A stretch of 64,000 nucleotides of DNA from Streptomyces novaecaesareae (lineage in GTDB: Bacteria > Actinomycetota > Actinomycetes > Streptomycetales > Streptomycetaceae), in contig NZ_JNWQ01000020.1 in assembly GCF_000716875.1 (NCBI RefSeq), forward strand, positions 1 through 64,000, in the 5' to 3' direction. Shown here in pieces: positions 42,106 through 50,888 of the stretch (position 1 is the stretch's first letter; every line of letters starts with the position of its first letter). The notes beneath the pieces are model-generated. The model was not told the origin of the DNA. It made no database searches and saw nothing but the letters and a program-made list of their open reading frames with translations. A program made the position numbers and the translations under genes.

Positions 42106-42142
42106 GGAGTCTCCTTCAGTGCCCTCGAAAAATTGCAGTCAC

Positions 42143-42173
42143 CGTTGTACTTCTTGCCATACACGTTGTACTT
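42143..42173. promoter_or_regulatory. Two CGTTGTACTT direct repeats
   Basis: Identical 10-mers at 42143-42152 and 42164-42173, 21 bp apart (two helical turns), in the AT-richest part of the divergent spacer. Likely TetR binding sites, though most TetR operators are inverted. Confidence 0.6.
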
Positions 42174-42233
42174 TACCTGACGTGCCGTCCGAACGGGCGG
42201 TGACAGAACAGCAGCGCACCCCTGGAGACAGCC

Positions 42234-42815
42234 ATGTCCGAGACCCCGTTCCGCCTCGCCGTCATCATCGCCAGCACCCGGCAGGGCCGCTTCGCGCCCA
42301 CCGTCGCCGACTGGTTCGTCCGGACCGCCGGACAGCGCGCGGACCTCGACATCGACGTCGTCGACCTGGCCGAGCACCCGCTGGCCCACGTGGGCGAGGA
42401 GCCCACCGCCGAGCAGGCCGAGCGGCACGCCGCCCTCTCGCCCCGACTGGCCGCCGCCGATGCCTTCGTGGTGATCACCCCGGAGTACAACCACAGCTTC
42501 CCGGCCGCCCTCAAGAACGCCATCGACCTGCACGGCGCCGAGTGGCGGGCCAAGCCGGTCGGCTTCGTCTCCTACGGCGGTCTCGGCGGCGGGCTGCGCG
42601 CGGTCGAGCAGCTCCGGCTGGTCTTCGCCGAGCTGCACGCCGTCACCGTCCGGGACACCGTCAGCTTCCACAACGTCTGGAGCCTCTTCGGCGAGGACGG
42701 CGAGCCGGTCGACCCGACCGTCCAGAACGGCGCCACCAAGGGCATGCTCGACCAGCTCACCTGGTGGGCGCACGCGCTCCGGGACGCCCGCACCGTCCGC
42801 CCGTACGGCGTCTGA
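42234..42815 (+). CDS. NADPH-dependent FMN reductase
   Basis: A 193-residue flavodoxin-fold reductase: IIASTRQGRFAPTVADWF binds FMN phosphate, and VVITPEYNHSFPAALKNAIDLHG plus FVSYGGLGGGLRAVEQLR complete the family signature. Related enzymes reduce quinones, azo dyes or chromate. Start ATG 42234 after GGAGACAGCC. An MFS exporter gene follows by 25 bp in the same operon, and the divergent TetR probably controls both. Confidence 0.93.
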   Translation: MSETPFRLAVIIASTRQGRFAPTVADWFVRTAGQRADLDIDVVDLAEHPLAHVGEEPTAEQAERHAALSPRLAAADAFVVITPEYNHSFPAALKNAIDLHGAEWRAKPVGFVSYGGLGGGLRAVEQLRLVFAELHAVTVRDTVSFHNVWSLFGEDGEPVDPTVQNGATKGMLDQLTWWAHALRDARTVRPYGV

Positions 42816-42840
42816 ACCGCGGCCGCGGGGAACGAAGAAG

Positions 42841-44379
42841 ATGAGCACCGCCACCGAGCCGGTCACGGCCGGGACAGCCACCGACGCAGCCACCGGCACA
42901 GCCACCGCGGCCGTCGCCGTCGTCGTGGTCCTCGGCTCGCTGATGACCGTCCTCGACACCACGATCGTCAACGTCGCCCTCAACCGCCTCGCCGGGGACT
43001 TCGGTGCCCCGCTGGCCACCATCCAGTGGGTCACCACCGGCTACACCCTGGCGCTCGCCACCGTCACACCGGTCACCGCCTGGGCGATCGGACGGTTCGG
43101 CACCCGCCGCCTCTACCTGACCGCGCTCACGCTGTTCGTGCTCGGCTCGGCGCTGGCCGGCGCCGCCTGGGACGCCCCCTCGCTGATCGCCTTCCGCGTC
43201 CTCCAGGGCCTGGGCGGAGGCATGGTGATGCCGGTCGGGATGACCGTCCTGGTCCGCGCCTCCGACCCGGCCCGCACCGGCCGCACCATGAGCGTGCTCG
43301 GCATCCCCGTCCTGATCGGCCCGCTGGCCGGGCCGGTGCTCGGCGGCTGGCTGGTCGACGAGGCCTCCTGGCGCTGGGTCTTCCTGGTCAACCTGCCGCT
43401 CGGCGCGGTCGCCCTCGTCCTCGCCGCCCGGTTGCTGCCCCGCGACGGCGGCGGCGCCCGCCGCCGGCTGGACCTGCCCGGCCTGCTGATGCTCCCCCCG
43501 GGCCTGGCCGCACTGATCTACGGGCTGGGCGCCGAGCACGGACACCCCGCCGCGGCCGGCAGCCTGCTGCCCACCCTGGCCGGCGCGGCCCTGGTCGCCG
43601 GGTTCGTCGTCCGGGCGCTGACCGCGGCGCAGCCGCTGATCGACCTGCGGCTGCTGGCCCGGCGCGCCTTCGCCGGCCCCGCCGCCACCATCGCCCTGTT
43701 CGGCTGCGGCTACTTCGGCTCGATGCTGCTGCTCCCGCTCTACTACCAGCTGGTGCGCGGCCAGAGCGCCACCGGTGTCGGCCTGCTCGGCATCCCGCAG
43801 GCGCTCGCCACCGGCATCACCATGCAGTTCTCCGGCCGGCTGTCCGACCGCTTCGCCCCCGGCCGGATCGTGGTCATCGGCACCGCCGTGGCCGCCACCG
43901 GCTTCCTCGGCTTCACCGTCCAGGTCGCCGCCGACACCCCGTACCCCCACCTGATCGCCGCCCTGGTGGTGATGGGGGCGGGCATCGGCATGACGCTGAT
44001 GCCGGCCATGGCGGCCGCCACCCGCAGCGTCGCCCCGGCCGAGGTCCCGGCCGCCACCACCCTGGTCACCATCGTCCAGCAGGTCTCCGGCTCGGTCGGC
44101 ACCGCCCTGATGTCCGTCCTGCTCACCGGGGCGATGGCCGACCGGCTGCCGACCGCAGTCGCCGGCGGGGAGGCCGGTGGCGGGCTGGCCGCGGTGCAGG
44201 CCCCGGACGGCGCCGCGCGGGCCGCGCTCGCCCCCGGCCTCGCGGACGCCTTCCGGGACACCTACGGCTGGGCCGTCGCCCTGCTCGCACTCGCCCTGCT
44301 GCCCGCGCTGCTGCTCTCCCGCCGGCCCCCGGGCGCCGGCGCCGGGAGCACCAAGTCCGGGAGCACCAAGTCACGGTGA
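42841..44379 (+). CDS. MFS drug efflux transporter, DHA2 family
   Basis: A 512-residue, about 14-helix antiporter: TVLDTTIVNVALNRLAGDF in helix 1, GRFGTRRLYLTALTLF (motif A), and GPVLGGWLVDEASWRWVFLVNLPLG (motif C). It differs in sequence from the other DHA2 pump in the window. Co-transcribed with the FMN reductase; together they may reduce and export a toxic aromatic compound. A short GSTKSGSTKSR tail ends the protein. Confidence 0.93.
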   Translation: MSTATEPVTAGTATDAATGTATAAVAVVVVLGSLMTVLDTTIVNVALNRLAGDFGAPLATIQWVTTGYTLALATVTPVTAWAIGRFGTRRLYLTALTLFVLGSALAGAAWDAPSLIAFRVLQGLGGGMVMPVGMTVLVRASDPARTGRTMSVLGIPVLIGPLAGPVLGGWLVDEASWRWVFLVNLPLGAVALVLAARLLPRDGGGARRRLDLPGLLMLPPGLAALIYGLGAEHGHPAAAGSLLPTLAGAALVAGFVVRALTAAQPLIDLRLLARRAFAGPAATIALFGCGYFGSMLLLPLYYQLVRGQSATGVGLLGIPQALATGITMQFSGRLSDRFAPGRIVVIGTAVAATGFLGFTVQVAADTPYPHLIAALVVMGAGIGMTLMPAMAAATRSVAPAEVPAATTLVTIVQQVSGSVGTALMSVLLTGAMADRLPTAVAGGEAGGGLAAVQAPDGAARAALAPGLADAFRDTYGWAVALLALALLPALLLSRRPPGAGAGSTKSGSTKSR

Positions 44380-44523
44380 GGGGCAGCGTCTCGTCGGCGG
44401 GCGCCGAGTCGACGGCGCGCTCGCGGTCAGCAGTCCACTCACCTGCGCCATGTCCACGAGAAGTCCACTGGCGGGTGAATCTCGGCGTGGCATCAGGCCA
44501 TCGGGCCGCCCCGTGCCCTACAG

Positions 44524-44535
44524 TTCCGATCGGAA
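44524..44535. promoter_or_regulatory. TTCCGATCGGAA palindrome
   Basis: A perfect 12-bp palindrome in the 216-bp spacer between the MFS gene and the tRNA. No gene is obviously served by it; possible hairpin of the tRNA 3' trailer. Confidence 0.3.
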
Positions 44536-44595
44536 TCTGGACGTTTCACCAGGTCAGAGCAGCTTTTTCGCTGACGGTGCGTCGGCTGTTCACGG

Positions 44596-44669
<74 letters not shown>

Positions 44670-44860
44670 GGTTCGCCGCGCGCGCCGGTCCTCGGCCACG
44701 GCAGCAGCAGACGGCCCCAGCGAGGCCGTCCCGGGCAGCATAGCCGGTCGATCACCCGTGGTGCGCGCCGGGGGCGCACCTGGGTGCGGGAGGGCGCGCG
44801 CCTCTCCGGCCGGCACAGCTCGGGTGGCGGCCGAGCCCCCGCCCGGGGCAGCCTGGGCGG

Positions 44861-45715
44861 ATGACGATACGTAGGGCGGGGGCGGGGGCGGCCGGGCTGG
44901 TCGCGCTGCTGCTGGCGGTGACGGGCTGCACCACCTCGGCGGGGCCCGGCGGGGGCGTGCCCACGGTCACCTCCGCGCCGGCCACGGCCGCCTCGGGGAG
45001 CAGCCACGGCTGGAACAGGCAGCGGTTCAAGGGCGCGACCGGCCGGCACACCGGAGTCACCCGCACCGCCAAGCCCACCGTCCTCAACGGCCTGGTCGGC
45101 GCGGTCTTCACCCGCAACGCCGACGGCGACCACTTCTGCACCGCCAGCGTGGTCGACAGCGCCGGGCTCAACCTCATCGTGACCGCCGCCCACTGCGTCT
45201 GGGACCCGAAGCTCGGCCAGCGCAGCGACCTCGTCTTCGTCCCCGGCTACCGGGACGGCGAGACCCCCAGCGGCGTCTGGCCGCTGCTGGCCGTCACCGT
45301 GGACGGCGCCTGGAAGGACCACGCCGACCCGGACGTGGACGTCGCCTTCGCGGTCGTCCAGGCCCAGAACGGGCAGCAGGTCCAGCAGGTGCTCGGCGCC
45401 AACCGACTGGGCGTCAACCGCGGTTACCGGCTCCCGGTGAAGGTCACCGGCTACCCGGGCAGCAGCGAGGTCCCGATCACCTGCTCCAACACCACCTCCC
45501 AGCAGAGCCCCACCCAACTGCGCATCGACTGCCCCGACTACACCGGCGGCACCAGCGGCAGCCCCTGGGTCACCGACTTCGACCCGACGACCAGGACCGG
45601 CACCGTGGTCGGCGTGATCGGCGGCTACCAGGAGGGCGGCAACAACCCGGACACCTCGTACAGCAGCTACTTCGGCGACCGCGTCCAGGCCCTGTACGAC
45701 CGCGCCACCGGCTGA
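44861..45715 (+). CDS. Trypsin-like serine protease lipoprotein (paralog 1)
   Basis: A 284-residue exported protease. Signal peptide with lipobox LLAVTGC and lipid-attachment Cys23. The chymotrypsin-fold triad is His111 (TAAHC), Asp160 (DPDVDVAF) and Ser232 (GGTSGSPW). A Thr/Ser/Pro linker separates the lipid anchor from the catalytic domain. It acts on the outer face of the membrane; target unknown. The next gene is a homolog, so a local duplication is likely. Confidence 0.9.
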   Translation: MTIRRAGAGAAGLVALLLAVTGCTTSAGPGGGVPTVTSAPATAASGSSHGWNRQRFKGATGRHTGVTRTAKPTVLNGLVGAVFTRNADGDHFCTASVVDSAGLNLIVTAAHCVWDPKLGQRSDLVFVPGYRDGETPSGVWPLLAVTVDGAWKDHADPDVDVAFAVVQAQNGQQVQQVLGANRLGVNRGYRLPVKVTGYPGSSEVPITCSNTTSQQSPTQLRIDCPDYTGGTSGSPWVTDFDPTTRTGTVVGVIGGYQEGGNNPDTSYSSYFGDRVQALYDRATG

Positions 45716-45821
45716 GCCGGAGGGGCCGGTGGCGCCGCCGGGCACGGCCTGGTAGATCTTCCTCACGAACGGCGGAACGCACGACACCGGTGCCCGCCCC
45801 GAGGAACGAGACGGAGCCCCG

Positions 45822-46571
45822 ATGGCCCCCCGCCCGGCACGGCCCGCGCACACGGTACGAACGGCCGCGCTGGCCGTCCTGCTGCTCGCCGCCGGCACCG
45901 CGTGCGGCGGGCAGCAGGACGGGGCGCCGACCGCCGAGGTCGCCCGGCACAGCCCCGCCCGGGACCGGATCGGCACCCTCTCCATCCACACCGCGCAGGG
46001 CCCCCGGGCCTGCACCGCGAGCGTTGTGCAGAGCCCCCGGCACAACCTGCTGGTCACCGCGGCGCACTGCGTGCAGAGCCGCCGGATCGGCCTGCTGGAC
46101 GGCCTGGTGTTCACCCCGGGCTACCGCAACGGGGCCACCCCGTACGGGACCTGGCCGGTGCGGACGGTCACCATCGACCCGCGCTGGGCGGCCGGCGACG
46201 ACCCCGAGTACGACGTGGCGTTCGTCACCGTGGGCCCGGTCGACGGCCGGCAGGTCGAGGACGCGGTGGGCGGCAACCCGATCGACACCGGCCAGGGCTT
46301 CGGCCTGTCGGTCTCGGTGACCGGCTACCCGAACGAGAGCGACGAGCCGATCACCTGCGCGGTCCGCACCAGCTCGCAGAGCGCCACCCAGGAGCGCTTC
46401 GACTGCGGTGGCTACACCGACGGCACCAGCGGCAGCCCGTGGGTGACCGAGAAGGGCTCGGTGGTCGGCGTGATCGGCGGCTACCAGGAGGGCGGCAACA
46501 CCCCCGGCACCTCGTACAGCGTCACCTTCGACCAGCGGGTCGCCGACCTCTACGGCAAGGCCACCGCCTGA
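45822..46571 (+). CDS. Trypsin-like serine protease, secreted (paralog 2)
   Basis: A 249-residue exported protease related to its neighbour: His82 (TAAHC), Asp131 (DPEYDVAF) and Ser203 (DGTSGSPW), and the shared GVIGGYQEGGN segment. The signal peptide ends LLAAGTAC-GG; Cys28 might be lipidated but the -3 residue is Gly, so the lipobox is poor. The linker is shorter than in paralog 1. A 32-bp palindromic terminator follows. Confidence 0.9.
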   Translation: MAPRPARPAHTVRTAALAVLLLAAGTACGGQQDGAPTAEVARHSPARDRIGTLSIHTAQGPRACTASVVQSPRHNLLVTAAHCVQSRRIGLLDGLVFTPGYRNGATPYGTWPVRTVTIDPRWAAGDDPEYDVAFVTVGPVDGRQVEDAVGGNPIDTGQGFGLSVSVTGYPNESDEPITCAVRTSSQSATQERFDCGGYTDGTSGSPWVTEKGSVVGVIGGYQEGGNTPGTSYSVTFDQRVADLYGKATA

Positions 46572-46629
46572 CCCCGGGCCCCGCCCGGGCCCCTCGACGT
46601 GACGCGCCCGACACCGTGCGGGCACAACA

Positions 46630-46661
46630 CGAAGGCCCCCCGGTCGACCGGGGGGCCTTCG
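46630..46661 (+). terminator. Perfect 32-bp palindromic terminator
   Basis: Two 16-base arms meeting at GTC-GAC, 59 bases after the protease stop and 33 bases from the 3' end of the convergent tRNA-Asn gene; it may serve both directions. Confidence 0.85.
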
Positions 46662-46693
46662 CTCTGAGCAGTCACCGGGCGGGCCCGGCGCAG

Positions 46694-46766
46694 CTCCCGC
46701 AATTGGACTCGAACCAATAACCTGCCGATTAACAGTCGGCTGCTCTGCCAATTGAGCTATGCGGGA
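46694..46766 (-). tRNA. tRNA-Asn (GTT), copy 1
   Basis: A 73-base cloverleaf: acceptor TCCCGCA/TGCGGGA, D arm GCTCAATTGGCAGAGC, anticodon arm CCGACTGTTAATCGG, T arm TTGGTTCGAGTCCAA. Discriminator G; CCA not encoded. Confidence 0.97.
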
Positions 46767-46828
46767 TCACGGCACTCAACTTCCGTACCACGGACGGGAA
46801 GACGACCCCGGAAGGGTCTCGTCCCGAG

Positions 46829-46901
46829 CTCCCCCAATTGGACTCGAACCAATAACCTGCCGATTAACAGTCGGCTGCTCTGCCAATTGAGCTATGGGGG
46901 A
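46829..46901 (-). tRNA. tRNA-Asn (GTT), copy 2
   Basis: Identical to copy 1 except for the acceptor stem TCCCCCA/TGGGGGA: the fifth and later-stem pair G-C has become C-G on both sides, so pairing is kept. The copies are 62 bp apart and probably co-transcribed, this one first. Confidence 0.97.
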
Positions 46902-47144
46902 TCGGCTTCCGCCTCGGCCCCCGGTTTCCCGGGCTCCGCGGCGCTCGCTGCGGGACATACATTAGCGCACTCGGGGGGGTGGTCCGCCAATCGCTTTCCG
47001 CGGTCGCCCCGGGCTTGCCGGACGGCGTGCCCCGCGCGCGCCCGGCGCCGCACCCGGGGATGCTGGGGGCGCGGACGGTTCGCCGTCCCGACGGACGGGT
47101 AGGGCAATGCGGCAGAAGGCCGCCAGGAGAGGGTGGATCCGATC

Positions 47145-47438
47145 ATGTGGAAGCTGTCGTTGGCCGCGGGCTTCGCGGCCGGCTACGTCCTGGGCTCGCG
47201 GGCCGGGCGCCGGCGCTACGAACAGATCGCCAAGGTCACCCGGCAGATCGCCCAGAGCCCCACGGTGCAGGGCGCGACCGACCGGGCACGACAGCAGGCC
47301 GGCGCGGTGGCCGGGAAGGCCGCGGGCGCGGTCGCGGACCGGGTCGGCGGCCACCTGCCGTCGGCCGTCACGGACCGGGTGCCGTACTTCAACCGCGCCC
47401 GGCCGGAGGACGACGGCTGGGGTACCTTCCGCCCGTGA
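47145..47438 (+). CDS. YtxH-like small membrane-associated protein
   Basis: A 97-residue protein. The N-terminus MWKLSLAAGFAAGYVLGSRAGRRRYEQI has the short glycine/alanine helix followed by GSRAGRxRYEQI typical of YtxH-related actinobacterial proteins. The rest is an amphipathic helical stretch rich in Ala and Gln, ending GWGTFRP. I prefer ATG 47145; a GTG at 47133 is also possible because AGGAGAGGG lies before it. Function unknown. Confidence 0.8.
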   Translation: MWKLSLAAGFAAGYVLGSRAGRRRYEQIAKVTRQIAQSPTVQGATDRARQQAGAVAGKAAGAVADRVGGHLPSAVTDRVPYFNRARPEDDGWGTFRP

Positions 47439-47545
47439 CGGGGCGGTGAGGCCACGGTGAACGGGAGCCCCACCGAGGGTTCCGAACCGGCAACGGCTCA
47501 CCCGGCCCGGACGCGTCCCGGGCCGGGCTGAGGCATGATCTCGAC

Positions 47546-48979
47546 ATGGCCATCGTCGCGGGGATAGACAGCTCGACCAGCCGTACCCGGATCGTCGCGT
47601 GCGACGCGGACACCGGCGCCGTCCTGCGCTCCGGCAAGGCTCCGCACCCCGTCCCCGAGGACCAGGACCTGCGCCCCGGCGAGGCCGACCCGCAGGTCTG
47701 GCTGCACTCGCTCGGCGACGCCGCGGCCGGCGGCCTGCTGGAGGGCGTCCGGGCGATCGGCGTCAGCGCCCAGCAGCACGGCATGATCGGCCTGGACGCG
47801 GGCGGGGTGCTCGTCCGCCCGGCGATCCTGTGGAACGACCCGCGCTCCAGCGGCGCCGCCGCCAAGCTGCTGGACGCCCTCGGCGGCCCGGCCGCCTGGA
47901 CCGCCGCGATCGGCGCGGTGCCCGCCCCGACGTACACCATCGCCAAGCTGCGCTGGCTGGCCGAGTTCGAGCCGGCCAACGCCCGCCGGGTCGCCGAGGT
48001 GCTGCTGCCGCACGACTGGCTGGTCTGGCAGCTGCTCGGCCACCCCAAGCGCCGCACCACCGACCGCGGCGACGCCTCCGGCACCGGGTACTGGTCCCCG
48101 ATCACCGGCGAGTACCGCCAGGACCTGGTCGAGCTGGCGCTCGGCCACGAGCTGCGGCTGCCCGACGTCCTTCCCCCCGCCGAGCCCGCCGGGCACACGC
48201 CCGAGGGCCTGCTGATCTCGGCCGGCACCGGCGACAACATGGCCGCCGCGCTGGGCCTGGGCCTCGGCCCGGGCGACGCGGTGGTCTCGCTCGGCAGCGC
48301 CGGGACGATCTTCGCGGTGCACGAGGAGGCCGTGGTGGACGCCTCCGGTCTGGTCTCCTCCTTCGCCGACGCCAGCGGCCGGCACCTGCCGATGGTCGCC
48401 ACCCTCAACGCCGCCCAGGTGCTGCGCTCCACCGCCGCGATGCTCGGCCAGGACCTGGACGGCCTGAGCGACCTCGCCCTGCACTCCTCCCCCGGCGCGT
48501 ACGGACTGGTCCTGCTGCCGTACCTGGACGGCGAGCGCACCCCCGCGCTGCCGCACGCGGCCGGCACGCTGACCGGGCTCCGGGCCGAGGCGATGACCCC
48601 TCAGCACCTGGCCCGGGCCGCCGTCGAGGGCATGCTGTGCAACATCGCGGACGCGCTGGACGTGCTGCGTGCCCAGGGCGTCGAGGTGAAGCGGGTGTTC
48701 CTGCTCGGCGCGGCCGGGCGGCTGCCCGCCGTCCGGCACATCGCCCCGATGCTGTTCGGCGTCCCGGTCGTGGTGCCGCCGCCGGGCGCGCACGCCGCCC
48801 GCGGGGCCGCCCGGCAGGCCGCCTGGGCGCTGGCGGGCACCCCGGAGCCGCCGGAGTGGGAACTGCCGGACGCCGAGACCGTCGAGCCCGACGGGGAGCA
48901 GGACCTGGCGATCGGCTCGGCGGTGCGCATGCAGTACCGGGCCGCCCGGGACCAGATCCACCCGGAGGCCGCGGTCTGA
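47546..48979 (+). CDS. FGGY family carbohydrate kinase (xylulokinase-like)
   Basis: A 477-residue sugar kinase of the actin/hexokinase fold: AGIDSSTSRTRIVACDADTG (phosphate 1), GVSAQQHGMIGLD (conserved in xylulokinases), ILWNDPRSS, and SLGSAGTIFAVHEE in the second domain, with LDGERTPALPHAAGT near the ATP site. It phosphorylates a pentose or related sugar in the cytoplasm; D-xylulose is most likely by similarity, but no xylose isomerase or transporter is nearby. Monocistronic. Confidence 0.9.
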   Translation: MAIVAGIDSSTSRTRIVACDADTGAVLRSGKAPHPVPEDQDLRPGEADPQVWLHSLGDAAAGGLLEGVRAIGVSAQQHGMIGLDAGGVLVRPAILWNDPRSSGAAAKLLDALGGPAAWTAAIGAVPAPTYTIAKLRWLAEFEPANARRVAEVLLPHDWLVWQLLGHPKRRTTDRGDASGTGYWSPITGEYRQDLVELALGHELRLPDVLPPAEPAGHTPEGLLISAGTGDNMAAALGLGLGPGDAVVSLGSAGTIFAVHEEAVVDASGLVSSFADASGRHLPMVATLNAAQVLRSTAAMLGQDLDGLSDLALHSSPGAYGLVLLPYLDGERTPALPHAAGTLTGLRAEAMTPQHLARAAVEGMLCNIADALDVLRAQGVEVKRVFLLGAAGRLPAVRHIAPMLFGVPVVVPPPGAHAARGAARQAAWALAGTPEPPEWELPDAETVEPDGEQDLAIGSAVRMQYRAARDQIHPEAAV

Positions 48980-49079
48980 CCGCCCGCCCGCGCCGGCGGC
49001 CGGTGAAGATGCGTCACCCGACGCCCGATGGCAGCGTGGGACGGGACACGGCCACCGAGGCGAAGGGCGGCAGGACGCC

Positions 49080-50483
49080 ATGGCGCTGCACAAGGGGGCG
49101 GGCGACGACCGCCGGCTGAGCATCGGTCCGTTCGCGGCCGCCGCCGACCCGCTGGGCGCGATGCGGCTGGCCCCGCCGGTGCACCGGCTCGGCGAGGGCC
49201 CCGTCGCGGCCGAGACCGCCTACCAGCTGATCCACGACGAGCTGATGCTGGACGGCAACGCCAAGCTCAACCTCGCGACCTTCGTCACCACGTCGATGGA
49301 GGTGCAGGCCACCCGGCTGATGACCGAGTGCCTCGACAAGAACATGATCGACAAGGACGAGTACCCGCAGACCGCCGAACTGGAGCGGCGCTGCGTGGCG
49401 ATCCTCGCCGACCTCTGGCACGCCCCCGACCCGGACACCGTGGTCGGCTGCTCCACCACCGGCTCCAGCGAGGCCTGCATGCTGGCCGGCATGGCGCTCA
49501 AGCGCCGCTGGACGCACCGCAACCCCGAGCGCTACGCGGCCGGCGCCCGGCCCAACCTGGTCATGGGCGTCAACGTGCAGGTGTGCTGGGACAAGTTCTG
49601 CAACTTCTGGGAGATCGAGCCGCGCACCGCACCGATGGAGGGCGAGCGCTTCCACCTCGACGCCGAACGGGCGGTCGCGCTGTGCGACGAGAACACCATC
49701 GGCGTGGTCGGCGTCCTCGGCTCCACCTTCGACGGTTCGTACGAGCCGATCGCGGAGATCTGCGCGGCCCTGGACGCGTTCCAGGAGCGCACCGGCATCG
49801 ACGTCCCGGTGCACGTCGACGGCGCCTCCGGCGGCATGGTGGCGCCCTTCCTCGACCCCGAGCTGGTCTGGGACTTCCGGCTCCCCCGGGTGGCCTCGAT
49901 CAACACCTCAGGCCACAAGTACGGCCTGGTCTACCCGGGCGTCGGCTGGGCGCTCTGGCGCGACCAGGCGGCGCTGCCGGAGGAGCTGGTCTTCCGGGTC
50001 AACTACCTCGGCGGCGAGATGCCGACCTTCGCGCTCAACTTCTCCCGGCCCGGCGCGGAGGTGATCGCCCAGTACTACGTCCTCCTGCGGCTCGGCCGGG
50101 AGGGCTTCCGGGCCGTCCAGGGCGCCTGCCGCGAGGTGGCCGGCTACCTGGCCGGGGAGATCGGGAAGCTGGACTGCTTCCGGCTGCTGACCCGCGGCGA
50201 CCAGGTTCCGGTGTTCGCCTTCACCACCGACGGGGACGTCCCCTTCGACGTGTTCGACGTCTCCCGGCGGCTGCGCGAGCGCGGCTGGCAGGTGCCCGCG
50301 TACACCTTCCCGGCGAACCGGGAGGACCTGTCGGTGCTCCGGGTGGTCTGCCGCAACGGCTTCTCCCGGGACCTCGCCGACCTGCTGCTGGCCGACCTCC
50401 GCCGGCTGCTGCCGGAGCTGCGGCGCCAGCCCGTCCCGCTCAAGGAGCTCGGGGTGCCGGCCCGGTCGGGTTTCCACCACTGA
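49080..50483 (+). CDS. gadB: Glutamate decarboxylase
   Basis: A 467-residue PLP enzyme converting L-glutamate to GABA with proton consumption. PLP-binding Lys280 in SINTSGHKYGLVYPGVGW, HVDGASGGMVAPFL with the Asp contacting the pyridine nitrogen, NLATFVTTSMEVQATRLM, and the C-terminal HH end (GFHH) resembling the pH-responsive tail of bacterial GAD. Length equals the family. Start ATG 49080. No GadC antiporter is nearby, so a metabolic (GABA shunt) role is as likely as acid resistance. Two hairpins follow. Confidence 0.95.
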   Translation: MALHKGAGDDRRLSIGPFAAAADPLGAMRLAPPVHRLGEGPVAAETAYQLIHDELMLDGNAKLNLATFVTTSMEVQATRLMTECLDKNMIDKDEYPQTAELERRCVAILADLWHAPDPDTVVGCSTTGSSEACMLAGMALKRRWTHRNPERYAAGARPNLVMGVNVQVCWDKFCNFWEIEPRTAPMEGERFHLDAERAVALCDENTIGVVGVLGSTFDGSYEPIAEICAALDAFQERTGIDVPVHVDGASGGMVAPFLDPELVWDFRLPRVASINTSGHKYGLVYPGVGWALWRDQAALPEELVFRVNYLGGEMPTFALNFSRPGAEVIAQYYVLLRLGREGFRAVQGACREVAGYLAGEIGKLDCFRLLTRGDQVPVFAFTTDGDVPFDVFDVSRRLRERGWQVPAYTFPANREDLSVLRVVCRNGFSRDLADLLLADLRRLLPELRRQPVPLKELGVPARSGFHH

Positions 50484-50510
50484 GGCCCGTTCCACTCCAC
50501 GCGCTTCGGT

Positions 50511-50548
50511 CCCGGTGGGAGGGCACGATGACGCGCCCTCCCGCCGGG
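50511..50548 (+). terminator. Terminator after gadB
   Basis: 14-bp stem (50511-50524 with 50535-50548) containing one G-U type mismatch and a 10-base loop, 27 bases after the stop. Confidence 0.8.
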
Positions 50549-50557
50549 TGTCCCGGA

Positions 50558-50596
50558 CGGTCGGGGCAGCCTCCCCCCGCGAGGCTGCCCCGACCG
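50558..50596 (+). terminator. Second tandem hairpin after gadB
   Basis: Perfect 16-bp stem (50558-50573 with 50581-50596) and seven-base loop. Could be a back-up terminator or belong to an unseen transcript. Confidence 0.65.
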
Positions 50597-50888
50597 GTGG
50601 GGGAATCCGGGATCGCTGTCGGACCCGACGACGGCTGACCGGCCGGTTGTCCGAACGAAGCGGCCGGGCGACGAAACGCACCGGCCAGGGAACTCTGCAC
50701 GACGAACGCGTGACCGGTCGAGGGTTCCCTGGTGTTGTGAGACACTTCCGTCCGTCTCAACGCCATGACCTGGGGTTTGGGACGCCGCGCCGCTGAGGTT
50801 GGAGAAGGGGGAGACACCGAACGGCCCGGGCCGGACCCCCACCGCCCGCCCCGTCCCCCGCCCCCGTTCGTGACTTTGGAGCGCCGCA

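Larger units (their letters stand above)
50484..50888. other. Intergenic region with two hairpins and an inverted repeat
   Basis: This 405-bp spacer has no supported gene. It holds the gadB terminator (50511-50548), a second strong hairpin (50558-50596), and TGAGAC-N10-GTCTCA (50738-50759), a possible operator for the XRE-DUF2690 gene. Confidence 0.6.
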
